Below are positions 21,444-32,915 of a stretch of DNA of 64,000 nucleotides, in pieces (positions within the stretch are counted from its first letter, which is position 1; every line of letters starts with the position of its first letter). Made by a program: the position numbers and the translations under genes. Origin of the DNA: Gyromitra esculenta (Eukaryota > Ascomycota > Pezizomycetes > Pezizales > Discinaceae); contig JBCAML010000003.1 in NCBI GenBank assembly GCA_038503075.1, positions 2,976,001 through 3,040,000 of the forward strand, read 5' to 3'. The notes below the pieces were generated by a model. It did not search any database, had not been told where the DNA came from, and saw only the letters and a list, made by a program, of their open reading frames with translations.

Positions 21444-21563
21444 TAGATCTCACGTAGAACTTGTAGAATCCTCGCATTCCTCAAACATGTTTGTATCTCG
21501 CTTAAGTAGCACTGCTCACCTTCAGGGATACTGAAGGGCTTAACAAGAGACAGAACCGTGAGA
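21444..21563 (+). repeat. LTR-A hairpin segment (arm 2)
   Basis: This part of LTR-A holds the conserved structure: AAGTAGCACTGCTCA, then CCTTCAG-GGATA-CTGAAGG, enclosed by CTTAAG/CTTAA. It occurs in every LTR-A and LTR-B copy of the window (see findings). Confidence 0.8.
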
Positions 21564-22559
21564 GACAGCACCAGAAAAGACCTGTCCCGGAGGGCAAAAG
21601 TAACCCCTAGGCCGTCAAGCAAAACCGTCTGGCGGAATGGGACCCAGAGGGTATGTAGGGGAAGTGCCTGGCTTCGCTGTGGTTCAAACAGATTGCGAAT
21701 CGGACCAAAACTGGCAGAGTTACAGACTGACAAAGATAAGGGGGCTCAATTCTACACAACAATTCGGTTAGGCGAAATGATCGTCTTGAGGAGATGAACA
21801 CAATGAAGACGAATACGTAACTCCTGTCTTACTGACATGCATACCGCTCGGAGAATCGCGGATCGAGGCTATGGAACTCAATGGGGTATCGGGCATGGAG
21901 ATAAGGCAGAGTGGTTTTACGCTGTCATAGTAGTTAGCGCCTCTACATCACAATATACCCAAACATAGTAGAGAGGAGGCATTATAAATACTCTTGCAGT
22001 GGATGTAAACTCTGAGCCGGATCATTAGCAATGAAGAACGAGCCCTATCAATATTATATTGTTTCTAGCAAAAGCACTTCCATGCAATTGACTCTATTAC
22101 TTGTGAATTACTTTTATCTCGCTTAGCAAGGCCTTGGCCCTTCAGCGTTAGTTATTAAACCTTACTATCAGAAGTTCTTCACGGAACTTTGCTCGATCCC
22201 GACTTTGAACCCTACGGTTATCTTTTAGCGGTTCATAAGAAGCAGTTAGGGCTTGCGCCTGTGTATTGTGTTGTGGATAGCAACCGGGCAGGTTATAGCG
22301 TCTAGATTGTTATCTAAAGCTTCTTGGAGATTTCCTGTGCGGTAAGAAGTACCGGTCTTACATTTTCCTTCCCAGCCTGTTAAAACCAAGACCCGCTGTT
22401 CTTTTCCCAGTCAAAAGAAGCAACAAATCCTGAGTTATTGGATCACACTCTCGATAGCATATTATGATCCGGAATTGGACGCAACCGAGATGCAATGTCC
22501 AACAATCCGGGAAGTGTGAAAATATTTTGGTGGAATCCCTTTCGCTAGTATATCTAATT

Positions 22560-24190
22560 GCCAGAGTCAAGAGGAGGAACTTGTTAAATGTATGGCAAAA
22601 GATTGAAGAAAGAAGTCTGCAATATCTGGACAAGTAAAGTGGCCAGCACTGGAAATTCGATTGTATCAAGATTTTATACACAAAAGAGCTGAAGGCCAAA
22701 TAATTCTCAGGGGTTGGTTAAGAATCAGAAGTAGAGCACACTTCTGAGACCTCTATCATGATGGTGAAGACAGGCTTGAGTTCATTTTCTCAATGAGTTT
22801 GTTCACTAATTTCCTCGCTCGCCACTGAATAACCATTCGTTTTACAACAAACCAAGCACAAAAGATACCACAAGACTACTTGAATTTAATTATAAAATTC
22901 TTTCGATTTATTCTACGTAATTCACAGTTAAGAGAAAACAACACTGAGTTCTCACTTGGTTGCTTTATTCCTCCTCAAGTTGTCAATATGGATCAAACAC
23001 CAGCACCATTTCAATACCTTTCTCGTTGAACCTATGCCGAAAAAGGAAGTAATACGGTGTGGGCTAAAGCAGAAAAGAGTGGTTGGAACAAACGACAGGC
23101 AACAATCCAGTTAACTGTACTTGGGGATGGTACGATGCTGAAGCCTTGGATATTGTTTAGAGGAAAAGGTCAGCTTCCAAAGGAACAAATGAGTCGATAT
23201 GATAAACAGGTAACAGTTAAATTCAACACTGAAGGATACGCCAACAAATCAATTATCCTAGAATGGATTCAAGAGCAGCTTATTCATGTTATTCATTGAG
23301 ATATCAATACCCCCAATACACTTGCATCAATCGAAACTATTTCTATTGCTACTGGATTAGCTACTGGAGTACCTCTTCCGAGCTCTGAAGCCCCCGGCCT
23401 TATTTCACTCGATGCTGCCAGCTTCCACAAAACCCCAGCAGTGAAAGCTGCCCTCCACGCAACAAATATAACACCTTGTATGATTCCTGGAGGTTGCACA
23501 AGCCTGATCCAGGTACTGGATGTTTCTGTCAATTGGCCTTTTAAAGATTTTTTAAAAGAGGCTATGGAGGACGAGTTATACCATCTTGTACAACTAGAAG
23601 GCAAGGCAATTCTTACTAGACTTGATAGCAGTGATGAAGAAGAGCTAGTAGATATGGAGAAGCAGATTGATGGTGTCATTTCAGTGGTTGGTTTGCACAG
23701 AATACTGCTTACCAGGTTTGTGGGAAGCACATGGGAAAGATTCAAAGCACAAAAGCATGTTGAAAGCATAAAGCAAACTTTCCACAGGTTTTTAAACCCT
23801 TACCCACAAATATAGTATAGAAATATATGCTAACTTTTAGTATTAGGCTTGGTCTTACTCTTTCTCTTGATGGTTCATGTGATTCGGAGTTATCAGTAAA
23901 AGGATTGTTACCTGAAGAATTGATAATTGGAGATTGGAGTCGGAACCCAGCAATACCAGAAGTGGAAGGAGAAGAAGAAGATAGTGAGGAGATAGAAATA
24001 GAAGAAGAGGGAGATAATAATGAAGGTGTATTCTTTGTGGGGCTAGAAGGGGATACACTTCAGGTTGGGAGACGGAAGAAAAAGAAAGGTAAATCTAGTA
24101 CTCAACTACTAGCAAAACCACGCCGCCCCGTAACCTGCTCTAGTTGCAAGAAACAAGGTCATAATAAAAGGAGTAGCCTACAGCGGGTTA
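22560..24190 (+). pseudogene. Pogo/Tigger-type DDE transposase remnant
   Basis: Across three frames I can follow an N-terminal CENP-B-like DNA-binding stretch (about 22640-22960, ending IPPQVVNMDQTPAPFQ), then a catalytic core. The first Asp is in NMDQTP (about 22990). The core continues WNKRQATIQLTVLGDGTMLKPWILFRGKG (23080-23170) and reaches LDAASFHKTPAVKAAL (about 23408-23455), followed by MIPGGCTSLIQVLDVSVNWPFK. In this family the second motif is usually DxxxxH. An acidic tail (23890-24050) precedes CSSCKKQGHNKRS. Stops at 23027 and 23298 and frame changes show that it is dead. I did not find convincing TIRs. Confidence 0.78.
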
Positions 24191-24226
24191 CTGTCAAATT
24201 AAGATATATTTGTGTACCATTCTGTC

Positions 24227-24290
<64 letters not shown>
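24227..24290. repeat. (ATT)n microsatellite
   Basis: About 21 uninterrupted ATT units. It is bracketed by a diverged direct repeat: GCGGGTTACTGTCA...TTGTGTACCATTCTGTCT before, GCGGTTTACTGTCA...TTGTGTACCATTTCG after. Confidence 0.95.
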
Positions 24291-24292
<2 letters not shown>

Positions 24293-24660
24293 CACACATA
24301 ATAAATGAAAGAAATGACAAATGCAAGCACACACAAGAGTGTGCGCGGTTTACTGTCACACACGTATATATTATTTGTGTACCATTTCGCAGTCTAATAT
24401 ATTTTGTTAAATACCGCTAACGAAGCTTAATTCATCAATATATAGTACTAGAGAAGCCATCTGCAAAACCTCGCTCATTTAGAAGCCCTGGTAGTTGAGA
24501 TTTGGGGCACTATTCCTCACTTGGTTGCTGGTGTACTGCCAGAGGTTAACCCTAACCCTGGGACTTATATTTCAATATTGATTTGGCCCAGGCCACACCC
24601 CAGTCAGTTGTGTTCACTATAGGCGAGAAAATACGGTAGCTGATGATAACATTACAGACA
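24291..24660. other. AT-rich non-coding stretch
   Basis: No gene seen. It includes the second half of the direct repeat around the microsatellite and, at 24606-24641, a short repeat shared with 9189-9223. Confidence 0.5.
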
Positions 24661-24879
24661 CTCATGGCAGTTGGATTGGATAGCACTGGGGGTTACCCCT
24701 CAGTAAAAACCATTGACATAGCGGGTGCACTGAGCCTGGCACAAGTGATCCAGTACAGGCCAACACATGTAGAGGGCTCAGAAGAAGTCTCCAGACAGTT
24801 CTATCGGGTGCTACTAGCCCCACTGCGACAGCAAACCCATCCTGATCCATATTATTGGGGAAAGAGGGACATGGGCTAA

Positions 24880-25943
24880 AATAGCGCATCCCAGAGGGCA
24901 AAAGTATCACCCAGGTCATCAAGCCAAACCGTCCTGCAGAACATGGCCCGGAGGGTATATGAGGGAGATCCTGTGAAAAGATGAAGTCAATTGGACAAGT
25001 ATTAGCTGAGTTATAATCTCCTGAAGTTGGCTGCTTGAATTGTCGCCCTGACTCCTGCCAATCACCTTGGAGCAATGACAGGTCCCCAGGCCGAAGGTAA
25101 GGAGGTGAGGAAACCGCAGAAGCGGATCCTCCTGCCGATGTAGTATTTAGCAGCAGGCTCTGTCACTTGGAATGTCTGTGTAATCCTCAGGCTTGAGTCA
25201 ACCATGGGGTACGACCAGCTGTCGGAGATAAGCGTTCTCTCACGGTTGAGCCTCGAGTTAAGCTCTTCAGTATCCCTGAAGGTGAGCAGTGCTACTTAAG
25301 CGAGGTTACTACACGTTCAAAGAGTGCAGTGTTTCTACAAGTTCTACGAGGGTCTATCTCAAGGCGAGATAAGTGCGGCGAATTAGACAGCGACAGAGAG
25401 GGTTCTGAGATAGAACCGAGATAGTATTCGACAATTACAGCAGAAGGTAACGAGAATGTTGCTTAAAGAAAAGAAGACAAAGAATGACCGAAACCCGTCC
25501 CTTAAATACCCCACTTTTCCCAACAAACCAACAACCGATTACAACTGAAATACAATGTCATTATATAACAACCTCAAAACCCATAACAACCATCTACCCG
25601 AAACCTAACCCTATACCCGATCCTTCATCCATGAAACGTTCTCTCAGCGACGGAATGCAAACCTGCTGGAGTAGAACCTGAGCAAAGTAAGTACAGGTTG
25701 GTTCAAGGCCGTGGGTCTGGATTACCAGTATAAAAGTATCGATATCACAGCCACCTGTAAAGAATCCTCATCTTCCACCCGATAGTAGCAATAGCAAGTT
25801 ACCTGCAAAGCGAAACCTTATTTATCTTAAGTTTTGCGAGCTACAACTTTCTGCTGAAGCAATTATCTTTGTCCATTATACACATACACATATTCACACA
25901 GCTACACTCCAGAGTCCTTGTCTCTAGGAGGGTCCCCGTTACA
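24880..25943. mobile_element. LTR-F-like repeat with nested LTR-A
   Basis: From about 25019 this region is nearly identical to 54892-55411 (outside the LTR-A at 25238-25636) and ends CCCCGTTACA like an LTR. The left part (24885-24980) is a diverged version of LTR-C sequence (GAGGGCAAAAGTA, GTCAAGCCAAACCGTC). I cannot fix its left end, so the size of the element is uncertain. Confidence 0.6.
25238..25636 (-). mobile_element. Solo LTR-A in LTR-F
   Basis: A 399-bp copy with TSD CGTTC (25233-25237, 25637-25641). The uninterrupted site is visible in the F copy near 55109-55117 (GTTCTCTCAGC). Confidence 0.93.
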
Positions 25944-26462
25944 TCAAATCATATCCTCATTCAGATGACAATCAACATTGCCTCTCTCACCTTCGTCCCA
26001 CAGAGAGTATACAACAAGACCAAGTGGATTAAAGTTGACAAAGGCATTCAATGCATAATCCCTTTGAGCATGCAATGGCAGACACCCAAGGCTACATTAG
26101 AATCAGCTAACACAATTCTTGACCGAATAAGCCTGACAATAGATGAATGCACACCAATGTCTAAACCCAAAACACATGCAGTCGCATGGTGGACACCGGA
26201 ACTTACAAAACTCCGGAAGAAAGTCACTGCAGTACAACGATATCATTGGAAGGAACACACCTTGATATCATCTGACAAATTGAAGGAATGTGAGAAGCAA
26301 TGGAAAGCCAAAGTACAACTCACCTATTGGACTTATTGGGACCGGAAGATCTCCTCCGCCACTCAATCTACAGGCTGGCAAGTAATATTTGGCCAGAGAA
26401 AAACACCATCACATACTGCACCCTCTATCATTGGAAAAGAAAGCTTCGATAAAAAATGCCAA
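25944..26462 (+). pseudogene. LINE2 ORF2, fragment 1 (end of endonuclease and linker)
   Basis: The frame opens with SNHILIQMTI, corresponding to the SDH motif at the end of an APE endonuclease, then AWWTPELTKLRKKVTAVQR, a linker typical of Jockey/I-type LINEs. The start of the endonuclease is missing to the left, where LTR-F ends. The frame is cut after KKCQLF by gypsy-A1 at 26468 and resumes at 41672. Confidence 0.8.
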
Positions 26463-26467
26463 CTCTT

Positions 26468-26878
26468 TCTCACGGTTGAGTCCCTCGTTAAGCTCTTCAG
26501 TATCCCTGAAGATGAGCAGTGCTACTTAGACGAGGTAACAACGCGTTCAAAGAGTGCAGCGTTTCTACAGGTTCTACGATAGGTCTATCTCAAGGCGAGA
26601 TAAGTGCAGTGAAGCGAACAGCGACAGCGAGGATTCTGAGATAGAATCGAGATAGTATTTATAATGAAGACAGAAGAAGGTAAACGAGAACGCTGCTTAA
26701 AGAGAGAAGAGAAGAAGATTAAAACACAAGCGAAATCCACCGTTTAAATACCCCGCGTTTCCTAGCAAATCCGATAACCGATGACAACCGAAATACAATA
26801 ACATTATACGACAACCCAAAATCCATAACAGCTATCGAGCCGAAACCTAACCCTATACCCAATCTTTAATCCGTGAAA
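26468..26878 (-). mobile_element. Gypsy-A1 3' LTR
   Basis: Starts TCTCACGG and ends CCGTGAAA on the plus strand. It identifies LTR-A as a retrotransposon LTR and so identifies the other 13 single copies as solo LTRs. Confidence 0.95.
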
Positions 26879-26967
26879 GTAGCTCCCCGTCTCAAGTGTG
26901 AGCTCCTGCGAACCTTACGATTGGTAATAGTCGTCGTGGTTAAAAATACATCAAGGGCGGTAGTATC

Positions 26968-29900
26968 CTAAATATCTTCGGCGGGTTCCCAAGTAGGGTG
27001 GGCATAGCCAGTCCACTTGACCAGGTATTGCTGTTGTCCACGGTACATCCGTTGTTCGAGGATTTTCTCGATAAAGTATTCCTCTTGTTCATTAACAACA
27101 ATCGGTGACGGAGGGGGAATAACTTGTCTTGGAAGAGGGTCATTGGCGGCAGGTTTAAGGAGCGAGATGTGAAAAACAGGATGATACTTGACTGAAGGTG
27201 GAAGATCGATTTTGTACGCAAAAGGCGACACTATCTTTTTTACAGGATAGGGTCCCATCCACTTCCAGTCAAGTTTCCGAGCATTGCGAACAGTTCGGAT
27301 ATTTTTCATCGATATGAACACTTGATCATCGACCTGGTATGCTGGGGCAGGGGTTCGGTGCTTATTGGTAGAGGTTTCCTGGACATCCTGGGCCGTTCGT
27401 ATCTGCGTTCGGAGATAATCGTATAAATCTTGCATTGTAGTTGCAAAGGTGGAGGAGTCTAGGCTTTGGGCAATTGCTGTTGAAGGGAGGATGGAAGTAT
27501 CAAAACGAGGATGGTAGCCATAGTTCGCAAAGAAAGGCGAGACTTTGGTACTAGCTGATTCCTGGTTATTAGCAGAGAATTCTGCCATCGGTAACCATTT
27601 ACTCCAGTCTCCTTGTTGATAAGACATGTAGGAGTGCAGGTATTGTTCCATAACCACGTTCAGTCGTTCCGTTTGTCCGTCGGTCTCTGGATGAAATGCG
27701 GTAGACATTCGGGCTTGAATTCCTAGGCGTTTACAAAGTTCTTTCCAGAAATGGGCTGTAAACTGCGTGCCTCGATCAGAAGTAATGTGCGTGGGTAACC
27801 CATGAAGCTTCCAGACGTGTTGTAAATACAAATCAGCGACGTCCCGTGAATTGACCGTAGTATTACAGGGGATCAAATGTTGCATCTTTGACAAACGATC
27901 TACGATGACTAAAATAGCATCGTAACCCTCGGATTCTGGAAGGCCTGTAACAAAATCCATAGAGATCTCTTGCCAGGGACGATTTGGGATAGGCAGTGGG
28001 CGGAGGACTCCTTGCGTACGTTGGGTGACTGGTTTGGCTTTTTGACATGTATGGCAGTTACATACATATCGACTGATAGAGTCCCTCATCTTTGGCCAGT
28101 AAAAACTTCTACTTATTAGTTCGAAGGTTTTATCTCGTCCTGGGTGTCCTGCGGCAGGGGCATCATGGTGTCTTCTGATGAGCTCTAGGCGGAGAGGGTC
28201 AGTATTGGGTACGTAGAGTTTTCCCCGGTAGTATAACCGGTTATTTTCCTCTGTGCATTCGCTTAGAGTTATTTCCTTTGATTGCCGGTCCTTGTTCCTT
28301 AGTGCCAGAAGTATCTTTTCCGGGAACTTGTCAGCGATATATCCCTCTAAGAAGAGTTTTTTCAGGGGCGCGTCCAATTCAGCGGCTTCATTTGATAAAG
28401 AAGCCGACAACAAACTTAGCTTAGGGTCAATGTTTTCCTTCTTTAGCACTACTTGGCTCTGATGTGCCAATCATTCATCCCCTTCCTTGGGGAGATCTCC
28501 TGATCTCCTGGTTAACGCATCCGGTTTTCCCCCTTGGCTTCCTGGTCTATACGTGATCACAAAATCAAAGTGTGATAGGTATTCAGCCCATCTAGCTTGA
28601 CGGCGGTTGAGTTGCTTGGTGCTCATAAAGTACTCAAGGTTTTTGTGGTCACTGATGACGTCAATTGGGTGTTTTGAACCTTCAAGTTCCGGGCGCCATT
28701 CCTCAAAGACTTGGATGATGGCAAGAAGTTCCTTGTCGTAGATTTCATAGTTGCACTCTGCTGGTGAGTGCTTTTTTGAAAAGAAGGCTACCGGGTGCAG
28801 AACTCCTGCATTGTCGTATTGGGACAGGACTCCGCCTGATACGAAATCCGAGGCATCGGTTTCCACAATGATTTTTTTATCAGGATCAAAGTGGATGAGG
28901 ATAGGGGCGGTGGTGAAGGCGTATTTCAGATTCTCGAAAGCGATGTCAGTTTCGGCAGTCCATTCGAAGTTTCTTCCTTTTTTTGTGAGGGCAGTTAGAG
29001 GCAAAGCGAGTTTAGAAAAGCCCAGGATAAATCACCGGTAAAAATTAGCAAATCCCAGGAATGCCTGAACATCTTTGACGCTCTTTGGGGTCCCCCACTC
29101 TCTGACGGCTCTTAACTTTTCTTCGTCCATCTTGATGCCATTGGGGGTGAGGATTAGGCCTAGATATTTAGTGGTTTGCACCTCGAACTCACACTTCTCG
29201 GGTTTGAGAAGGATATCAGTGTTTTTGAGCGTTTGTAGGACCTTTCGGACATGAATCTGGTGCTCCGCAAAGGTATCACTGTAGACGAGGATGTCATCCA
29301 GGTAGGCTGTACAAAAGATATCTAGGTATTCGGTGAGGCAATTGTTTACAAAACGTTGGAAGGTACTGGGGGCATTGGTTAGCCCGAATGGCATGACCTG
29401 GTATTCATAGAGTCCATAACGGGTTCAGAAGGCAGTCTTCCATTCCTCCCCTTCGGCGATTCGGATCTGATGATAACCCTCGCGGAGATCGAGTTTTGTG
29501 TACCATTGAGCTTTGGCCAGTCTATCGAGGGTTTCTCGTATGAGAGGAGAGGTATAGCGATCTTTGACGGTGATAGCATTTAGGCCTCTATAATCAACAC
29601 ATAGTCGGAGGGAGCCATCCGCCTTCTTTACAAAGAGTACAGGGGAGCCGGCGGGAGAAGAACTGGCACGAATAAAGCCCTTCTCTAGGTTGTCTTCAAT
29701 GTATTTTTTGAGGACAATAAGTTCCTCCCTTGACATCCCATAGAGTGGTCCGAACGGTGCATCCTTCCCTTCCATTAATTGTATCTTATGATCATAGGGG
29801 TGGCGTGGGGGTAGTCCTTGTGCTTTTGCTTTGTTGAACATGTCCAGGAACTCGTGGTACTCGGCTGGGATCCTTGATTTCCATTCTTCCTTGGTCGTTT

Positions 29901-30528
29901 TATTGTCTATGAGTTTGTTTATTTCATAGAGCGACATGGCGTAAGCTTGGTGGCTGCGCTTCCTAGTGAGGGTTCTGAAACTGGCAGCGCCAATAAATGA
30001 CATATTCAGTCTGGGAGGAACGGGGATCGATGGGGAGGTAATGATGGGGGAGTGTGGGGCACAGTGAGTGGTGCAGAGTTTAGAATTAAACTCAATGCGT
30101 TTGTTGGCGAAATGGAGTTGCACATCATGGTGTTTCATCCATGGTATGCCCAAGACTAGGGGGTAGTGGCCTAATTGGGTCACAAAACAGGGGGCTTGCT
30201 CTCGGTGATTTTGAATGGACAAATTGAGGTTAGCGATGTGGGTAATGTCTCCTGAGGCGACAGGGCGACCATCGATGACTTCAAGTTGTCGGGGGGTTTT
30301 TAAAGGAGTAAGAGGTAGGGAATGGTGACTCGCGAATTTCTGATCAATAAATGAAAATCCGGAGGATCCAGTGTCTAGTAAAGCGTGTGTTCTTATGACT
30401 TTATTGCTATGGAAAATATCGCACAATACTACAAAGTGTTCCCCATCCAACTGATCCTCCACACTTACACTAAAAACCGAAAACCCAGAAATCGAAAATG
30501 CAGATAAAGGTAGGAAATTTGGAACCAA
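26968..30528 (-). pseudogene. Gypsy-A1 pol: protease, RT, RNase H, integrase, chromodomain
   Basis: A nearly intact frame broken only by TGA codons near 29424, 29035 and 28471. Domains in order: aspartic protease LLDTGSSGFSFI (about 30390); RT with RLCVDYRGLNAIT, KLDLREGYHQIRI and YLDD (about 29295-29310); RNase H VETDASDF and SDHKNLEYF; integrase HHCC (HHDAPAAGHPG ... CHTCQKAK), core MDFVTGLP, SDRGTQF and the ESASTKVSPFF Glu region; MGPYPVKK; chromodomain YFIEKILEQR...YLVKWTGYAHPTWEPAE (about 27070-26970). Two of the three TGA codons replace Arg found in the gypsy-B copy (TRYG, NFYRRF), as expected from CGA to TGA change. All catalytic residues are otherwise present. Confidence 0.95.
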
Positions 30529-31362
30529 GGTAGGGTCACTGATCGACCTTGGTTGTACTAGTTTAAAGACTCATTGGTTGAGTCTGCTGATTCTAACGCG
30601 AAAAATAGAGGAGGAAGTGGGGGTGGTGGTGTAACGGATCTACAATACCGTTACCTGCAGTGAAGCATAATAGCACCAGGCAAGCAGAGAGGTAGTAAGG
30701 ATCAGCATGAGTGGTGTAGCTACCACATGTTAGAGGATACCTGCTACCCTGCTGTTCCGATGGAGTGGAACCAGCGAGAATAACATTAGTTGACGAGCCA
30801 ATGATATATCCCCGGTGATACCAAACACAGGAAGCTCCTGTGGTGGCGTTTCCAATCCATCTATGCACATACTAGCGGCCCAGAGCCACTGGTGCGGCAA
30901 TAGGGTATCTATTAAGTGCAGGACACCTCACATGCAACAGTAGACTGATCAGCGCCGATTCCTACATCCAGCATAGGCATGGCATGCAGCTGGCGGATCT
31001 AGAAGGTCTAACTGGACAGAACAACCGAGGAGTGTCGGAGAGCGCCGAAGTGATCATTAGCTGAATCCTGAGGTGTCCCGCTCGCAATATCTTGGCATGT
31101 TCTCAGGGTCTCGACGGGCCCCCAGCAGAGTAGAACAGAAAGAGGACGGCGAGTCAGCAGCACTATAAAGATAGTGCATGACCCCGACACCTGTTGCTCT
31201 TCTTCCCAGTCTCATCAGACAGAATACTACCGAGTAGAGCCCTTAAGATTATTGAGTATCTTGCACGAAATACTCTTAACATCTCAACCTGATTTAGTAT
31301 TTGCAACGGCCGTATTCCTATACCTATTCACACTACAGAGCAGTAGGACTACCCCCGTTACA

Positions 31363-31661
31363 GTATAATCTTTAGGCTTCAATCACCTTGAGATTCCTTC
31401 CAAAAAAACACCGCCTCCCGTCACATGCCTAGGTCCTGGGTTTGGGAACTTCTATCCCTTACCTGCTGCAGTATCACCAGAAAATCGCACCAGCCATCCC
31501 TCTTAGAAGAGACCTTTCCAGACTGGTTAGACAAAACCTACCTTCTACAGAACTGCAGACCAGCACCATCGGTTCCAGAGCGCACCTATATCCCCTATAC
31601 ACCCTACCATGCCTCCAAAAGCGAGTACATCATCTACACCCGCCATTGCAGCACCCCCTGA
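31363..31661 (+). other. Gypsy-D leader with small WLD-motif ORF
   Basis: Between the 5' LTR and gag a small frame starting at ATG 31425 encodes LLEETFPDWLDKTYLLQN (about 31500-31550). The PDWLDxxYL core also occurs in the leaders of gypsy-A1 and A2 and inside LTR-C' at 39268-40184. In this copy the small frame runs past the gag ATG at 31609 in another frame. Confidence 0.55.
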
Positions 31662-32232
31662 GGTCCTCGCTATTACCTGGAAACCCAAGGAACTTGCAGT
31701 TGGGCAAGATGATCTCTTGCAGCTAATCAAAAACCCACGCTCTACCATTCAGAAGTACATCCCCGAAATCAAGCCACCATGGACAGACAGTACCACCGTT
31801 ACCGTTCTAGAATTCTTTAATACAGTCCAAGATGCGCTAAAGGAATATGTTGACATAAACGTCAAACAATCATCCTCTATTATCAGTATTCTTGTGGAAC
31901 GGCAGAAAGTAGAACAGTTTGTCTTGGGAGAAGCGATGAGATATCTGAACGAAGAAATACTAGGCTGCCAGAGGATCATCCAACAACTTTTGACAGAGAA
32001 GACTCAAGTTCTTGACGATCCAATGGACCTAGACATCCCAGAAGCAGTCTCCTTCCCCCCTAACTTCTTGCTCCAGATCCAAGAAGCAATTGACAATGGC
32101 CAGCTACACATTCAACCACCCCCGCCGCCACCAAAGAAGAAGAAGGGAAAGAGGAGAGAGAGAGCTAACACTTTCTCCCCGGAGGAATTTCCTATAACTA
32201 TTCAAGCTACACCTCCCCCCAAGAACCAATGA
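31609..32232 (+). CDS. Gypsy-D gag, N-terminal ORF
   Basis: A 207-residue frame starting MPPKASTSSTPAIAAPP, with a coiled-coil-like middle and a Pro then Lys/Arg-rich end (PPPPPPKKKKGKRRER). It overlaps the next frame at 32229 by a few bases (ATGA-type overlap). No named domain is recognised. Its place between the leader and the gag core argues that it is the matrix-like part of Gag; one ancestral frameshift could have split it from 32229-32915. Confidence 0.65.
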   Translation: MPPKASTSSTPAIAAPPEVLAITWKPKELAVGQDDLLQLIKNPRSTIQKYIPEIKPPWTDSTTVTVLEFFNTVQDALKEYVDINVKQSSSIISILVERQKVEQFVLGEAMRYLNEEILGCQRIIQQLLTEKTQVLDDPMDLDIPEAVSFPPNFLLQIQEAIDNGQLHIQPPPPPPKKKKGKRRERANTFSPEEFPITIQATPPPKNQ

Positions 32233-32915
32233 CGCCAGCAAATCCGAGAGATACTGCCGTCGCTCCTCCTAGGAATTCAACCCCACTCCCCCCATCGCTG
32301 CCGCCTCCCAGATTTGGTGAAGATCTAACAGCATTTGGACGAGGCCCACCTCCGCCAGGACTCCCGCCCCAATGGGCTAATTCCCCACCAGGAAACAGTG
32401 GTGAGGCTAGTGGAAGTGGAAGGATTGGTAAGGAGGAAGAAACCAGAGGAAAAGGAGGTGAAGGAATAGGTGGCGGTAGTGGAGGAGGAGGATTGACTGG
32501 AAAAGGAGGAGGAGGAGACCCGGGAGACGATAGTAGCGGTGGAAGCTCACTAGGAGGAGAAGGAGATAAAAGGAAATGGAGGAAGTATTTTCGCAAGAAG
32601 GGACGGCAGCAAGAGGACAGAATGTTTAGACTTATCGAAGCAATGATGTCCGGCAGAACCACATCACCCTCCATCAACAGTGGCAGAGAACCGAAAGCAC
32701 CTCAGCCCAGCAAGTTTAAGGGTGAAGCCAACGATGTGGACCGATTCCTCCGCCAATGCGAAAATGTCTTCATCATTGAGGCATCCAGTTTCCAACAAGA
32801 ATCAATTAAGATCCGCTACACTGGTAACCTCCTAGAAGGCCAAGCAGCAGTCAACTGGTACGAGGCCTATCACAACCTCATAGACCAAGGAGCCGCCGAT
32901 AGAGCTGCAGGAAAG
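32229..32915 (+). pseudogene. Gypsy-D gag core, part 1
   Basis: Starts MTPANPRDTAVAPP, has a long Gly-rich stretch (about residues 55-115), then the retrotransposon gag core QPSKFKGEANDVDRFL (about 32701 on). It ends at a solo LTR-A inserted after LIDQGAADRAAG. The capsid domain continues at 33364. Confidence 0.82.

Larger units (their letters stand above)
12386..21563 (+). mobile_element. LTR-A in arm 2 carrying gypsy-B
   Basis: It starts TTTCACAG after TSD GACAG (12381-12385) and ends CCGTGAGA before GACAG (21564-21568). Its first 95 bp are tandemly duplicated (units 12362-12456 and 12457-12551), as in arm 1. Gypsy-B is inserted at 12718/21390. Confidence 0.88.
11818..22362 (+). mobile_element. 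LTR-C arm 2 with nested insertions
   Basis: An LTR-C copy from TGTTATACC (11818) to GGTCTTACA (22362), interrupted by LTR-A at 11926-12335 and by LTR-A plus gypsy-B at 12386-21563. The remaining C sequence matches the empty LTR-C at 60333-61280 and, inverted, arm 1. Homology between arms stops at the LTR-C ends. Confidence 0.87.

Noticed and set aside
22358..22699. 113-codon minus-strand frame near the start of the pogo remnant
   Set aside because: The plus strand here aligns with transposase DNA-binding sequence and the frame crosses the LTR-C boundary.
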